Below, piece by piece: positions 35,474-44,261 of a stretch of 64,000 nucleotides of DNA. The stretch comes from Pseudomonas khavaziana (GTDB lineage Bacteria > Pseudomonadota > Gammaproteobacteria > Pseudomonadales > Pseudomonadaceae). Location: the NCBI RefSeq assembly GCF_019145205.1, contig NZ_JAHSTT010000008.1, positions 280,429-344,428 of the forward strand. Direction: 5' to 3'. Under the pieces are notes generated by a model that saw nothing but the letters and a program-made list of their open reading frames with translations, searched no databases and was not told the origin of the DNA. Made by a program: the position numbers and the translations under genes. Position 1 is the first letter of the stretch. Each line of letters begins with the position of its first letter.

Positions 35474-36841
35474 CTACTGGGCTGTGTTCGTTGCGCTCAG
35501 CTTGGCGCGCAGCGGCCGGAAAGCCTCCCGCAACTCTTCGCTGAACAATTGAGGTTGCTCCCAGGAAGCGAAGTGGCCGCCCTTGTTAACCTGGCTGTAG
35601 TAGGAAAGTGATGGGTAAGCGCGTTGCGCCCAGCTTTTTGGCGCCTGATAGATCTCGTGCGGGAAGACCGTGATCGCCACCGGCACCTTGATGCTTGCGG
35701 TGTTCTGCGCGGCAGCGCTGAAATTGTTGTTGTTGTTTTCCCAGTAGAAACGCGATGACGATGCGCCTGCGTTCGTCAGCCAGTACAGGCTGATATCGTC
35801 CAGCATCTCGTCACGGGTCAATACCCGTTCAGGCTGACCGTCACTGTCCGTCCACGCGGCGATTTTTTCGTACATCCACGCCGCAGTACCGGTAGGCGAA
35901 TCGGCCAGCAGGTAACCGATAGTCTGCGGGCGCGTAACCATCATCGCGCCGTATGCTGCATTGCGGCCGAAGAAGGTGCTCAAGGAATCAAACGCTTTGC
36001 GTTCAGGCTCAGTGAGCCCGACAGGGGCCGGGTCACCACTATTGATCGGCTTGACCAATTCGGGCGGGATGGTGGCCGGCATGTTCAAGTGAATGCCCAA
36101 CAGACCCGGCGGATTCAGGCGGCCCAAAGCATCCGATATCACCGAACCGTGATCTCCGCCCTGGGAAACATAGTGGGTATAACCCAGACGCTTGATGAGC
36201 ACATCCCAAGCCTTCGCGACTCGATCCGGTCCCCAGCCCAATTCAGTTGGCTTACCGGAAAAACCGTGTCCCGGAATCGATGGGATGATCACGTCGAACG
36301 AGTCTTCAACCTTGCCGCCGTAAGCAACGGGATCCGTCAGCGGGCCGATGGTCTTCAGGAACTCAAACTGTGAGCCAGGCCATCCGTGTGTCAGAAGCAG
36401 CGGCATCGCGTTGGGGTTTGGCGAGCGAACATGGATGAATTGAATATCGACGCCGTCAATAGTCGTGATGAATTCAGGCAGCGCATTGAGCCTTGCTTCG
36501 GCCTTGCGCCAGTCATAGCCGCTGCCCCAATACTTCACCAGCGCCTGGACCTGGGCCAACTGTACGCCTTGGGAAACATCATTGACGGTCTCTTTGTCCG
36601 GCCAGCGGGTCGCCGCAATGCGCTTTTTCAGATCGGTCAATTGAGCTTCATCGACGTGAATTCGATAAGGTCTAATCGATTCGGGATTGGTCGAGGCCGA
36701 GCTGGCAACTGACGCATCGGCGGCTGGGCCAGCAGCCCAGGCACCACCGCTGCCGGCTATCAGGGCCAACCCCAAAACGCCCCTCCTCACGGAAGAAACC
36801 AGACAATGGCGCCAGGTCAAACCGAACGTAGCTGCAGGCAT
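35474..36841 (-). CDS. Exported epoxide hydrolase (EHN domain type)
   Basis: About 455 residues from the ATG that follows AGGAAA; the open frame continues 37 codons further. A basic N-terminus and hydrophobic stretch (RRGVLGLALIAGSGGAWA) form an export signal. The epoxide hydrolase N-terminal domain follows (RPYRIHVDEAQLTDLKKRI...RWPD, DYWGSGYDWRKAEARLNALP-like), then HGWPGSQFEF, the Asp nucleophile in SQGGDHGSVIS, and the His in NKGGHFASWEQP. It is first in the operon with the second hydrolase, P460 and esterase. A TGTAT-N5-TGTAT site lies about 190 bases upstream. Confidence 0.88.
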   Translation of the reverse strand: MPAATFGLTWRHCLVSSVRRGVLGLALIAGSGGAWAAGPAADASVASSASTNPESIRPYRIHVDEAQLTDLKKRIAATRWPDKETVNDVSQGVQLAQVQALVKYWGSGYDWRKAEARLNALPEFITTIDGVDIQFIHVRSPNPNAMPLLLTHGWPGSQFEFLKTIGPLTDPVAYGGKVEDSFDVIIPSIPGHGFSGKPTELGWGPDRVAKAWDVLIKRLGYTHYVSQGGDHGSVISDALGRLNPPGLLGIHLNMPATIPPELVKPINSGDPAPVGLTEPERKAFDSLSTFFGRNAAYGAMMVTRPQTIGYLLADSPTGTAAWMYEKIAAWTDSDGQPERVLTRDEMLDDISLYWLTNAGASSSRFYWENNNNNFSAAAQNTASIKVPVAITVFPHEIYQAPKSWAQRAYPSLSYYSQVNKGGHFASWEQPQLFSEELREAFRPLRAKLSATNTAQ

Positions 36842-37027
36842 TTTGAATTTCCTATAAGTCATTGGTCGACAACGTCGCGAAACGCGCAGAGGTAGCCGCG
36901 AGTTAAATGAGTCATCCATTGGAAAAGGTTTGCGCCTTCTCGATGGCTTCATTTAAAGCCCCGCAGGTATCCCGTATGTGTCATCAACCGACTTAAAAGA
37001 ATCGCTGTGTATCTATCCAAAGCGCAG

Positions 37028-37042
37028 ATACAAAACGATACA
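37028..37042 (-). promoter_or_regulatory. Predicted response-regulator site 3 (TGTAT-N5-TGTAT)
   Basis: On the minus strand, the direction of the hydrolase operon, the bases read TGTAT CGTTT TGTAT. Arms and spacing are identical to sites 1 and 2 near the two-component genes 6 kb away. Confidence 0.6.
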
Positions 37043-37076
37043 AACCCACCACTCGCTCATAAGAAAGCCAATGCCC

Positions 37077-37106
37077 CGACTTGTCGGGGCATTGGCTTTT
37101 CTGGGA
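37077..37106 (-). terminator. Strong terminator of the CsbD-like gene
   Basis: GCCAATGCCCCGA and TCGGGGCATTGGC pair perfectly (13 bp, CTTG loop), extended by AAA/TTT pairs to 16. On the minus strand it is followed by TTTCTT. It lies about 95 bases past the CsbD-like stop and shields the hydrolase promoter. Confidence 0.8.
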
Positions 37107-37201
37107 CGTGGAAAATATAAGGGCTTTTCAGCCCATCAAGCCCGGCAAAGGGCATCGAGGCCGCAGGAAGCGTCCCTGACGGAACGCCCTTTCTCTATGA
37201 C

Positions 37202-37450
37202 TCAGCGGCGAAAGAGACGATCTAGAACCAGCAGCGCCACTGCACCAATCGCGATTGCAGCAACTGGTTTTTCTTTAACGAACGTAGATACGCCGTCCAG
37301 TACGTCGCCGTAGGTCTGGGTCAACTGACCGGCAGCTTGACGACCAGCGCCTTCTGCTTCCAGCTTGGAATCACCAAACAGCTTGCCGACGACGCTCTGC
37401 GCCTTTCCAGCAACCTTTTCTGCAACACCTTCAACTTGTTCACTCTTCAT
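37202..37450 (-). CDS. CsbD-like stress protein
   Basis: An 82-residue protein. The N-terminal MKSEQVEGVAEKVAGKAQSVVGKLFGD follows the CsbD pattern of repeated Lys/Gly amphipathic helix. The C-terminus ends in a membrane helix (PVAAIAIGAVALLVLDRLFRR). Such proteins are commonly general-stress induced; molecular role unknown. It has its own promoter region and a strong terminator. Confidence 0.85.
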   Translation of the reverse strand: MKSEQVEGVAEKVAGKAQSVVGKLFGDSKLEAEGAGRQAAGQLTQTYGDVLDGVSTFVKEKPVAAIAIGAVALLVLDRLFRR

Positions 37451-37642
37451 AAATCACCAAACCTTTGCGTGTAATTAGTGAGCTCAGGTTCAACCTGAGC
37501 CAGGCGCTAGCTGCACAGCATTAGGGGGATGAGCGTCAGCATAAGTTCAAAGTGGTTGAGGCTCTTGAGGTGACCGCTGGATTACTGCTCGAACTCCTCG
37601 CGTTTCGTTTGCACTCCAGCCCCGCCGACCACACCAGCCCGC

Positions 37643-37660
37643 CCTACAATATCTTGTAGT
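37643..37660. promoter_or_regulatory. lux/phz-type box upstream of phzI
   Basis: CCTACAATATCTTGTAGT, an imperfect 18-base palindrome closely related to the phz box at 39313. It lies 66 bases before the phzI ATG, the right place for activation by PhzR with acyl-homoserine lactone. Confidence 0.75.
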
Positions 37661-37726
37661 CGCTAACCCTCCACAAGTCCTCTATAAAAAACCGCACTTC
37701 TCCCCTCCCCCAAGGAACCCCCTGCC

Positions 37727-38317
37727 ATGCACATGGAAGAGCACGCGCTGAGCGCAATGGACGACGAGCTTAAACTCATGCTGGGTCGCTTTCGGCATGA
37801 ACAATTCGTCGAAAAACTAGGGTGGCGATTACCTATTCCACCGCACCAGGCCGGTTATGAATGGGATCAATACGACACCGAGCACGCCCGCTACCTGCTG
37901 GCGTTCAACGGGCATCGTTCAATCGTCGGCTGCGCCCGGCTGATACCTACCACGTTCCCTAATCTGCTGGAGGGCGTATTCAGCCATGCCTGCGCAGGCG
38001 CACCACCCAGGCATCCCGCCATTTGGGAAATGACACGCTTCACCACCTGCGAACCGCAACTGGCCATGCCTTTGTTCTGGAAAACCCTCAAGACCGCCAG
38101 CCTGGCGGGTGCCGATGCCATCGTCGGAATCGTCAACAGCACGATGGAACGCTATTACAAGATCAACGGGGTCAAGTACGAACGCCTGGGGTCGGTTATC
38201 GAGCATCAGGACGAAAAAATCCTCGCCATCAAACTCTCGGCTCACCGCGAACACCACCGTGGCGCCCGCTTACCTTCAGCCTTCACGTCTGAGGCGTTAT
38301 TGGAAGAGACTGCTTGA
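37727..38317 (+). CDS. phzI: Acyl-homoserine lactone synthase
   Basis: A 196-residue LuxI-family enzyme with the conserved FRHEQFVEKLGWRLP (invariant Arg and Trp), YEWDQYDTEHARYLLA, and GCARLIPTT region. WEMTRF follows in the central part. It makes the quorum-sensing signal; in P. fluorescens 2-79 PhzI mainly produces 3-hydroxy-hexanoyl-HSL (established knowledge for the homologue). It is convergent with phzR and preceded by a phz-type box, so it is probably self-amplifying. Confidence 0.95.
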   Translation: MHMEEHALSAMDDELKLMLGRFRHEQFVEKLGWRLPIPPHQAGYEWDQYDTEHARYLLAFNGHRSIVGCARLIPTTFPNLLEGVFSHACAGAPPRHPAIWEMTRFTTCEPQLAMPLFWKTLKTASLAGADAIVGIVNSTMERYYKINGVKYERLGSVIEHQDEKILAIKLSAHREHHRGARLPSAFTSEALLEETA

Positions 38318-38322
38318 TAACG

Positions 38323-38350
38323 GCCGAGTCGTCCTCTTGGGCGACTCGGC
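38323..38350. terminator. Bidirectional terminator between phzI and phzR
   Basis: GCCGAGTCG and CGACTCGGC form a 9-bp stem with a 10-base loop in the 47-base gap between the two convergent genes. Confidence 0.75.
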
Positions 38351-38364
38351 GCAGCAGATGAACC

Positions 38365-39090
38365 TCAGATATAGCCCAGCGCGACGGCGTAAGACACGGC
38401 CTGTACGCGGTTGCTGGCGCCGATTTTGCGTTGGATGTTGCGGTGATGGTAGTTCACGGTGTCGGTGCACACACCCATGATCACGCCAATTTCCTCCGAG
38501 GTCTTGCCATCGGCGGTCCAGCGCAACACATCACATTCGCGCTCGCTGAACTCTACATCCGTGTTGAACGCGCGAACATCGGTCTCCAGCGCGGAAATTT
38601 TCTCCAGGGCCGCCGCCGCAAACGCTTTGGTCACTGGCTTCAATGCTTCGAATTCCTGAAGGCTGATGGCGTTGTCCTTGCGTGCCAGGCTTAACACCCC
38701 GACCCGGCCCTGGGTGTTGAACGAAGGTTGGGCCAGGCCATGGCATAGACTTGAGTCGTTGGCTTCTGACCACAGGTCCGGGCAGTTTCGGAACAACTCG
38801 TTGCTCCATAAAATGGGGGCCGACGAGACCTTGCTGTGTTTCACGGTGGGGTCGATCAGCGCATAGTTAGCGGCTTGATAGCGTTGTAGCCAGTGCTCCG
38901 GATAGTTGCCGTACATATAGGTCTTGGGCCGCATGAACGGCGTTACGCTGCACATGCCATAGGCAAAAAAGTCGAACCGCAGTTCACGCAAGGCTCTCAA
39001 TGCAACAACAGTAAACTCCTCCATGTTCATGGCTTGTGCAAAGATACTGTAAAAATAAGCATCCCATCCCAACAGCTGTCCTAATTCCAT
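38365..39090 (-). CDS. phzR: LuxR-family quorum-sensing activator of phenazine synthesis
   Basis: A 241-residue regulator: N-terminal autoinducer-binding domain (FDFFAYGM, WLQRYQAANYALIDPTV, W of LCHGLAQP) and C-terminal LuxR helix-turn-helix (FSERECDVLRWTADGKTSEEIGVIMGVCTDTVNYHHRNIQRKIG). The ATG of MELGQLLGWDAYF lies 8 bases after AGGTG; a GTG three codons upstream is less likely. With acyl-HSL it would bind the phz box between itself and phzA and activate the operon. Confidence 0.95.
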   Translation of the reverse strand: MELGQLLGWDAYFYSIFAQAMNMEEFTVVALRALRELRFDFFAYGMCSVTPFMRPKTYMYGNYPEHWLQRYQAANYALIDPTVKHSKVSSAPILWSNELFRNCPDLWSEANDSSLCHGLAQPSFNTQGRVGVLSLARKDNAISLQEFEALKPVTKAFAAAALEKISALETDVRAFNTDVEFSERECDVLRWTADGKTSEEIGVIMGVCTDTVNYHHRNIQRKIGASNRVQAVSYAVALGYI

Positions 39091-39477
39091 TTTGAACACC
39101 TATAACACTCCAAGGGAGTCGTGAGACTAAACCAACCTGAGCGCCTGTCAACTCCCAAAATCAACGGTCATAGACTGCTTCGCACTAGCGACATGTTTTT
39201 TATGTCTAACCCAACTAACTAGCCATAGGCCACTGTTTATCAGCCGACGAATGAGCCTGCCTATTCATAATAATGCAACACTCCCTCCGATCGATCGCGC
39301 CCGCCCTGGGCCACTACAAGATCTGGTAGTTCCAAGCCCGAGAAACGCAGGTGTATAAACGACACCGCACAAAACGATCAGTGCAAAACAGTTCAAGCAT
39401 TCAATTTCGTCGCATGCAATTAACTAATTATTTAATTGATTGTGCGCGATTTCAGTCAACTAAGGAGAACACTGCCT
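39091..39477. promoter_or_regulatory. Divergent phzR-phzA control region
   Basis: A 387-base AT-richer region with no gene, carrying the phz box at 39313-39330 and the phzA promoter. Nothing else was recognised. Confidence 0.7.
39313..39330. promoter_or_regulatory. phz box (PhzR binding site)
   Basis: ACTACAAGATCTGGTAGT, the 18-base near-palindrome known as the phz box of P. fluorescens 2-79. It is 147 bases from phzA and 222 from phzR and can serve both. Confidence 0.9.
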
Positions 39478-39969
39478 ATGCCCGGTTCGCTTTCATCTGG
39501 CGGCTTTAATGACCATCTTGAACTTCGCCGAAAAAACCGCGCCACGGTTGATCAGTACATGCGCACCAACGGCGAAGATCGCCTGCGCCGCCATGAGTTA
39601 TTCACGCCGAATGGCAGTGGCGGCTCCTGGAACACCGAAACCGGTGAACCCCTTGTCTTTAAGGGTCACGCGAAGCTGGCCGCACTCGGCGTATGGCTGC
39701 AACAGTGCTTCCCGGACTGGCAATGGCACAACGTCCGGGTGTTTGAAACCGACAACCCCAACCACTTCTGGGTGGAAAGTGACGGCCGCGGCACCACTCG
39801 AGTTCCTGGTTACCCGCAAGGTTATTGCGAAAACCATTACATCCACTCCTTCGAGCTGGACAACGGCAAGATCACACAAAACCGTGAATTCATGAACCCG
39901 TTTGAACAACTTCGCGCCTTGGGCATCCCGGTGCCAAAAATCAAGCGGGAAGGTATCCCCGCCTCATAA
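39478..39969 (+). CDS. phzA: Phenazine biosynthesis protein PhzA
   Basis: A 163-residue protein of the NTF2/SnoaL-like fold. It starts MPGSLSSGGFNDHLELRRKNR at the ATG after AAGGAG; the longer frame upstream is not used. It is a close paralogue of PhzB, sharing ELRRKNRATV.QYMRT.G.DRLRRHELFT and PHIKREGIP-like ends. PhzB helps condense two aminoketone molecules into the phenazine tricycle, and PhzA is its partner in Pseudomonas. First gene of phzABCDEFG. Confidence 0.95.
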   Translation: MPGSLSSGGFNDHLELRRKNRATVDQYMRTNGEDRLRRHELFTPNGSGGSWNTETGEPLVFKGHAKLAALGVWLQQCFPDWQWHNVRVFETDNPNHFWVESDGRGTTRVPGYPQGYCENHYIHSFELDNGKITQNREFMNPFEQLRALGIPVPKIKREGIPAS

Positions 39970-39994
39970 GTCCTTTATCCATTGGAGATTGAAC

Positions 39995-40483
39995 ATGCCT
40001 GATAGCACAGTGCAACAACCCATCACTGATGATACTGAACTACGCCGCAAGAATCGCGCCACGGTTGAACAATACATGCGCACCAAAGGCCAGGACCGCC
40101 TGCGCCGGCATGAACTGTTTACCGAAGACGGTTCAGGCGGCTTATGGACCACCGACACGGGTGCGCCGATTGTAATCAGTGGCAAAGCCAAGTTGGCCGA
40201 ACATGCTGTTTGGTCACTCAAGTGCTTCCCGGATTGGGAATGGTACAACGTCAAGGTATTTGAAACCGATGACCCCAACCATATCTGGGTCGAGTGTGAT
40301 GGCCACGGCAAGATTCTCTTTCCTGGTTACCCGGAGGGTTATTACGAGAACCACTTCCTGCACTCCTTCGAGCTGCAAGACGGCAAAGTAAAACGCAATC
40401 GCGAATTCATGAATGTCTTTCAACAATTGCGCGCCCTGGGTATTCCAGTGCCGCACATCAAGCGTGAAGGCATTCCTGCCTGA
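39995..40483 (+). CDS. phzB: Phenazine biosynthesis protein PhzB
   Basis: A 162-residue NTF2-fold enzyme that promotes condensation of two 6-amino-5-oxocyclohexenecarboxylate units. Conserved HELFTEDGSGGLWTTD and the acidic/His residues of FETDDPNHIWVECDGHG line the active site in known PhzB structures. The start after TTGGAGATTGAAC is clear. It is a tandem duplicate of phzA, about 70-80 percent alike by eye. Confidence 0.95.
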   Translation: MPDSTVQQPITDDTELRRKNRATVEQYMRTKGQDRLRRHELFTEDGSGGLWTTDTGAPIVISGKAKLAEHAVWSLKCFPDWEWYNVKVFETDDPNHIWVECDGHGKILFPGYPEGYYENHFLHSFELQDGKVKRNREFMNVFQQLRALGIPVPHIKREGIPA

Positions 40484-40507
40484 TCCTTTTGGGAGAGCGA
40501 TCGCATC

Positions 40508-41710
40508 ATGGAAGACTTACTGAAACGGGTTCTGAAGTGTGAAGCGTTGCAGCAGCCTCAATGGAGCGAACCCTCGCAATTGCATGACGCGCAGGCCTAC
40601 CTCAGGGACAGCGCGTCACTGATTCGTGTCGAAGATATTCTGGTTTTGCGCGCCACCCTGGCCAGGGTCTCGGCTGGCGAAGCGATGATCATCCAGTGCG
40701 GCGACTGCGCCGAGGACATGGATGAAAGCGCTGCCGACCATGTGACCCGCAAAGCCGCGCTGCTGGATATGCTGGCGGGGACGTTCAGGCTGGTCACCCA
40801 GCAACCGGTGGTGCGGGTGGGGCGAATCGCCGGGCAGTTTGCCAAGCCTCGCTCCAACCACAGCGAACGCATCGGCGATGTCGAGTTGCCGGTGTACCGC
40901 GGCGACATGGTCAACGGTCGCGACGCTGTCCTCGGCCATCGCCAGCATGATGCGCAACGCTTGGTACGAGGCTATCGCGCCGCCCAGGACATCATGCAAC
41001 ACCTGGGATGGAAGGAACCGTCCGGCCAGGAGCAGCTCACCGGCTCCCCTGCCTGGACCAGTCACGAGATGCTGGTGCTCGACTACGAACTGCCGCAAGT
41101 ACGCCGGGACGAACAGGGCCGCACATTTCTCGGTTCTACCCACTGGCCGTGGATTGGCGAGCGTACCCGTCAGTTGACGGGCGCTCACGTAGCGCTGCTC
41201 AGCGAAGTGCTCAACCCGGTGGCCTGCAAGGTCGGCCCGGATATCACCCAGGATCAGTTACTGAGCCTGTGCGAGCGCCTGGACCCCAGGCGCGAACCCG
41301 GCCGGCTGACCCTGATTGCCCGCATGGGCGCCCACAAGGTGGCCGACCGCCTGCCACCGCTGGTTGAAGCGGTGCGCCGTGCCGGCCATAAGATCATCTG
41401 GCTCAGCGATCCGATGCACGGCAATACCATCGTCGCGCCCTGCGGCAATAAGACCCGCATGGTGCAGACCATCACCGACGAAATCACCGCCTTCAAACAT
41501 GCGGTGGTCTCGGCCGGTGGCGTGGCCGGCGGCCTGCATCTGGAAACCACTCCCGATGACGTCAGCGAGTGCGCCTCCGATGCCGCCGGCCTGGGCCAGG
41601 TTGGCAGCCACTACAAAAGCCTGTGCGACCCGCGCCTGAACCCCTGGCAAGCCATTACTGCGGTGATGGCCTGGCAAGCCTGCCCTCCTCCCTCTTTTGT
41701 TTCCCTTTGA
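40508..41710 (+). CDS. phzC: Phenazine-linked DAHP synthase (class II)
   Basis: A 400-residue plant-type 3-deoxy-D-arabino-heptulosonate 7-phosphate synthase. Motifs are QCGDCAED near residue 60 (metal Cys), VRVGRIAGQFAKPRS, GSTHWPWIGERTRQ, and WLSDPMHGNT. It boosts shikimate-pathway flow toward chorismate and is normally free of aromatic feedback control. GGGAGAG precedes the ATG. Confidence 0.95.
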   Translation: MEDLLKRVLKCEALQQPQWSEPSQLHDAQAYLRDSASLIRVEDILVLRATLARVSAGEAMIIQCGDCAEDMDESAADHVTRKAALLDMLAGTFRLVTQQPVVRVGRIAGQFAKPRSNHSERIGDVELPVYRGDMVNGRDAVLGHRQHDAQRLVRGYRAAQDIMQHLGWKEPSGQEQLTGSPAWTSHEMLVLDYELPQVRRDEQGRTFLGSTHWPWIGERTRQLTGAHVALLSEVLNPVACKVGPDITQDQLLSLCERLDPRREPGRLTLIARMGAHKVADRLPPLVEAVRRAGHKIIWLSDPMHGNTIVAPCGNKTRMVQTITDEITAFKHAVVSAGGVAGGLHLETTPDDVSECASDAAGLGQVGSHYKSLCDPRLNPWQAITAVMAWQACPPPSFVSL

Positions 41711-41725
41711 CTGGAGTTTGTCGCC

Positions 41726-42349
41726 ATGACCGGCATTCCATCGATCGTCCCTTACGCTCTGCCTACTTCTCGCGACCTGCCTGCCAACCTCGCGCAATGG
41801 CACATCGACCCCGAACGTGCCGTATTGTTGGTGCATGACATGCAGCGCTACTTCCTGCGGCCCTTGCCGGATGCCTTGCGTGACCAAGTGGTGGGCAATG
41901 CCGCACGCATTCGCCAGTGGGCTGCCGACAACGGTGTGCCGGTTGCCTACACCGCCCAGCCGGGCAGCATGAACGAGGAACAACGCGGGCTGCTCAAGGA
42001 CTTCTGGGGGCCGGGCATGAAAGCCAGCCCGACCGACCGCGAGGTCGTCGACGCCCTCGCCCCCCAGCCCGGTGACTGGCTGCTGACCAAGTGGCGCTAC
42101 AGCGCGTTCTTCAACTCCGACTTGTTGCAACGCCTGCACGCCAGCGGGCGCGATCAGTTGATCCTGTGTGGGGTGTATGCCCATGTCGGGGTATTGATTT
42201 CCAGCGTGGATGCGTACTCCAACGATATCCAACCCTTCCTCGTTGCCGACGCCATTGCCGACTTCAGCAAGGAGCACCACTGGATGGCCATGGAATACGC
42301 CGCCAGCCGTTGCGCCATGGTCATCACCACCGATGAGGTGGTGCTATGA
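41726..42349 (+). CDS. phzD: Phenazine isochorismatase-like hydrolase
   Basis: A 207-residue isochorismatase-fold enzyme that turns 2-amino-2-deoxyisochorismate into DHHA (trans-2,3-dihydro-3-hydroxyanthranilate). The catalytic Asp38 is seen in VLLVHDMQRYF, with Lys in LTKWRYSAF and CGVYAHVGVL replacing the usual cysteine region. Its stop overlaps the phzE start by ATGA. Confidence 0.96.
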   Translation: MTGIPSIVPYALPTSRDLPANLAQWHIDPERAVLLVHDMQRYFLRPLPDALRDQVVGNAARIRQWAADNGVPVAYTAQPGSMNEEQRGLLKDFWGPGMKASPTDREVVDALAPQPGDWLLTKWRYSAFFNSDLLQRLHASGRDQLILCGVYAHVGVLISSVDAYSNDIQPFLVADAIADFSKEHHWMAMEYAASRCAMVITTDEVVL

Positions 42350-44259
42350 GCCAAGCCGCCGCCCGCCTCATGGACCGCATCCTGCAACCGGTACCCGAAC
42401 CCTTTGCGCTCTTGTATCGCCCGGAATCCAGCGGCCCCGGGCTGCTGAATGTGCTGATTGGCGAGATGTCGCAGCCGCAGGTCCTGGCCGATATCGACCT
42501 GCCCGCCCCCTCAATCGGTGCCCCTCGCCTGGATGTACTGACGCTGATTCCCTACTGCCAGATCGCCGAACGCGGCTTTGCGGCGGTGGACGACCAGTCG
42601 CCGCTGCTGGCGATGAACATTACCGAGCAGCAAACCATCAGCATCGAGCAGATGCTGGCGTTACTGCCCAACGTGCCGATCCAGTTGAATAACGAACGCT
42701 TCGACCTCAGCGACGCCAGCTATGCCGAGATCGTCAGCCAGGTGATCGCCAACGAAATCGGCTCCGGGGAAGGTGCCAACTTCGTGATCAAGCGCACCTT
42801 CCTGGCGGAGATCAGCGAGTACCAGCCGGCCAGTGCGCTGTCGTTCTTTCGTCATCTGCTGGAACGGGAGAAAGGCGTCTATTGGACATTCATCATTCAC
42901 ACCGGCAGCCGCACCTTCGTCGGTGCGTCTCCCGAGCGCCACATAAGCGTCAAGGATGGGCTTGCGGTGATGAACCCCATCAGCGGCACTTACCGCTACC
43001 CTCCTGCCGGCCCCAGCCTGACGGAGGTCATGGACTTCCTGGCCGACCGCAAGGAAGCCGATGAGCTGTATATGGTGGTCGATGAAGAACTGAAAATGAT
43101 GGCGCGTATTTGTGAAGACGGCGGACACGTCCTCGGTCCCTACCTCAAGGAAATGACCCATCTGGCGCACACCGAATACTTCATCGAAGGCAGGACCCGC
43201 CGCGATGTGCGCGAAATCCTGCACGAAACCCTGTTCGCCCCGACGGTCACCGGCAGCCCGCTGGAAAGCGCCTGCCGGGTGATCGAGCGCTATGAGCCGC
43301 AAGGCAGGGCGTACTACAGCGGCATGGCCGCGCTGATTGGCAGCGATGGCAAGGGCGGACGCTCCCTGGACTCGGCGATCCTGATTCGCACCGCCGACAT
43401 CGATAACTGCGGGCAGGTTCGGATCAGTGTGGGTTCGACCATCGTGCGGCACTCCGAACCGCTGACCGAAGCCGCCGAAAGCCGGGCCAAGGCTGCGGGC
43501 CTGATCGCCGCGCTGAAAAACCAGGCGGCCTCGCGCTTCGGCGACCACCTGCAGGTGCGCGCGGCATTGGCCAGCCGCAATGCCTACGTCTCGGATTTCT
43601 GGCTGATGAACAGCCAGCAACGGCAACAGACCCAGTCCGACTTCAGCGGCCGCCAGGTGCTGATCGTCGACGCCGAAGACACGTTCACCTCGATGATCGC
43701 CAAACAGCTGCGGGCTCTCGGGCTGGTGGTGACGGTGCGCAGTTTCAGTGACGAGTACAGTTTCGACGGTTACGACTTGGTAATCATGGGCCCTGGCCCT
43801 GGCAATCCGAGCGATGTGCAACTGCCGAAAATCGACCACCTGCATGTGGCCATCCGTTCCCTGCTCAACCAGCAGCGACCGTTCCTCGCGGTGTGCCTGA
43901 GCCATCAGGTGTTGAGCCTGTGCCTGGGCCTGGAATTGCAACGCAAGGCCATTCCCAACCAGGGCGTGCAAAAACAGATCGACCTGTTCGGCAACGCCGA
44001 ACGAGTGGGTTTCTACAACACGTTCGCGGCGCGCAGCTCCAGTGACCGCCTGGACATCGACGGTATCGGCACCGTGGAAATCAGTCGCGACAGCGAGACC
44101 GGCGAGGTACATGCCCTGCGTGGGCCGGCGTTTGCCTCCATGCAGTTTCATGCCGAGTCGCTTTTGACCCAGGAAGGCCCGCGCATCATCGCCGACCTGC
44201 TGCGGCACGCCCTCATCCACACGCCTGTCGACAGCAGCGTTTCGGCCGCCGGGAGATAA
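42346..44259 (+). CDS. phzE: 2-amino-2-deoxyisochorismate synthase
   Basis: A 637-residue fusion. Residues 1-400 or so form a chorismate-binding domain of the anthranilate synthase type (NPISGTYRYPP, DEELKMMARIC, VTGSPLESACRVIERYE). Residues 430-625 form a glutamine amidotransferase with MGPGPGNPSD, AVCLSHQ (Cys nucleophile), and MQFHAESLLT (His, Glu). It converts chorismate and glutamine to ADIC, the committed step of phenazine synthesis. Confidence 0.96.
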   Translation: MSQAAARLMDRILQPVPEPFALLYRPESSGPGLLNVLIGEMSQPQVLADIDLPAPSIGAPRLDVLTLIPYCQIAERGFAAVDDQSPLLAMNITEQQTISIEQMLALLPNVPIQLNNERFDLSDASYAEIVSQVIANEIGSGEGANFVIKRTFLAEISEYQPASALSFFRHLLEREKGVYWTFIIHTGSRTFVGASPERHISVKDGLAVMNPISGTYRYPPAGPSLTEVMDFLADRKEADELYMVVDEELKMMARICEDGGHVLGPYLKEMTHLAHTEYFIEGRTRRDVREILHETLFAPTVTGSPLESACRVIERYEPQGRAYYSGMAALIGSDGKGGRSLDSAILIRTADIDNCGQVRISVGSTIVRHSEPLTEAAESRAKAAGLIAALKNQAASRFGDHLQVRAALASRNAYVSDFWLMNSQQRQQTQSDFSGRQVLIVDAEDTFTSMIAKQLRALGLVVTVRSFSDEYSFDGYDLVIMGPGPGNPSDVQLPKIDHLHVAIRSLLNQQRPFLAVCLSHQVLSLCLGLELQRKAIPNQGVQKQIDLFGNAERVGFYNTFAARSSSDRLDIDGIGTVEISRDSETGEVHALRGPAFASMQFHAESLLTQEGPRIIADLLRHALIHTPVDSSVSAAGR

Positions 44260-44261
44260 CC

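Larger units (their letters stand above)
36842..37201. other. Control region upstream of the hydrolase operon
   Basis: A 360-base stretch with no gene. It contains the predicted regulator site at 37028-37042, a further GTGTATC at about 37007-37013, and the terminator of the CsbD-like gene at 37077-37106. Confidence 0.6.

Noticed and set aside
42661..44220. A 519-codon open frame on the minus strand opposite phzE
   Set aside because: It has no ribosome site or known motif and lies fully inside the well supported phzE gene; long antisense frames are common in GC-rich DNA.
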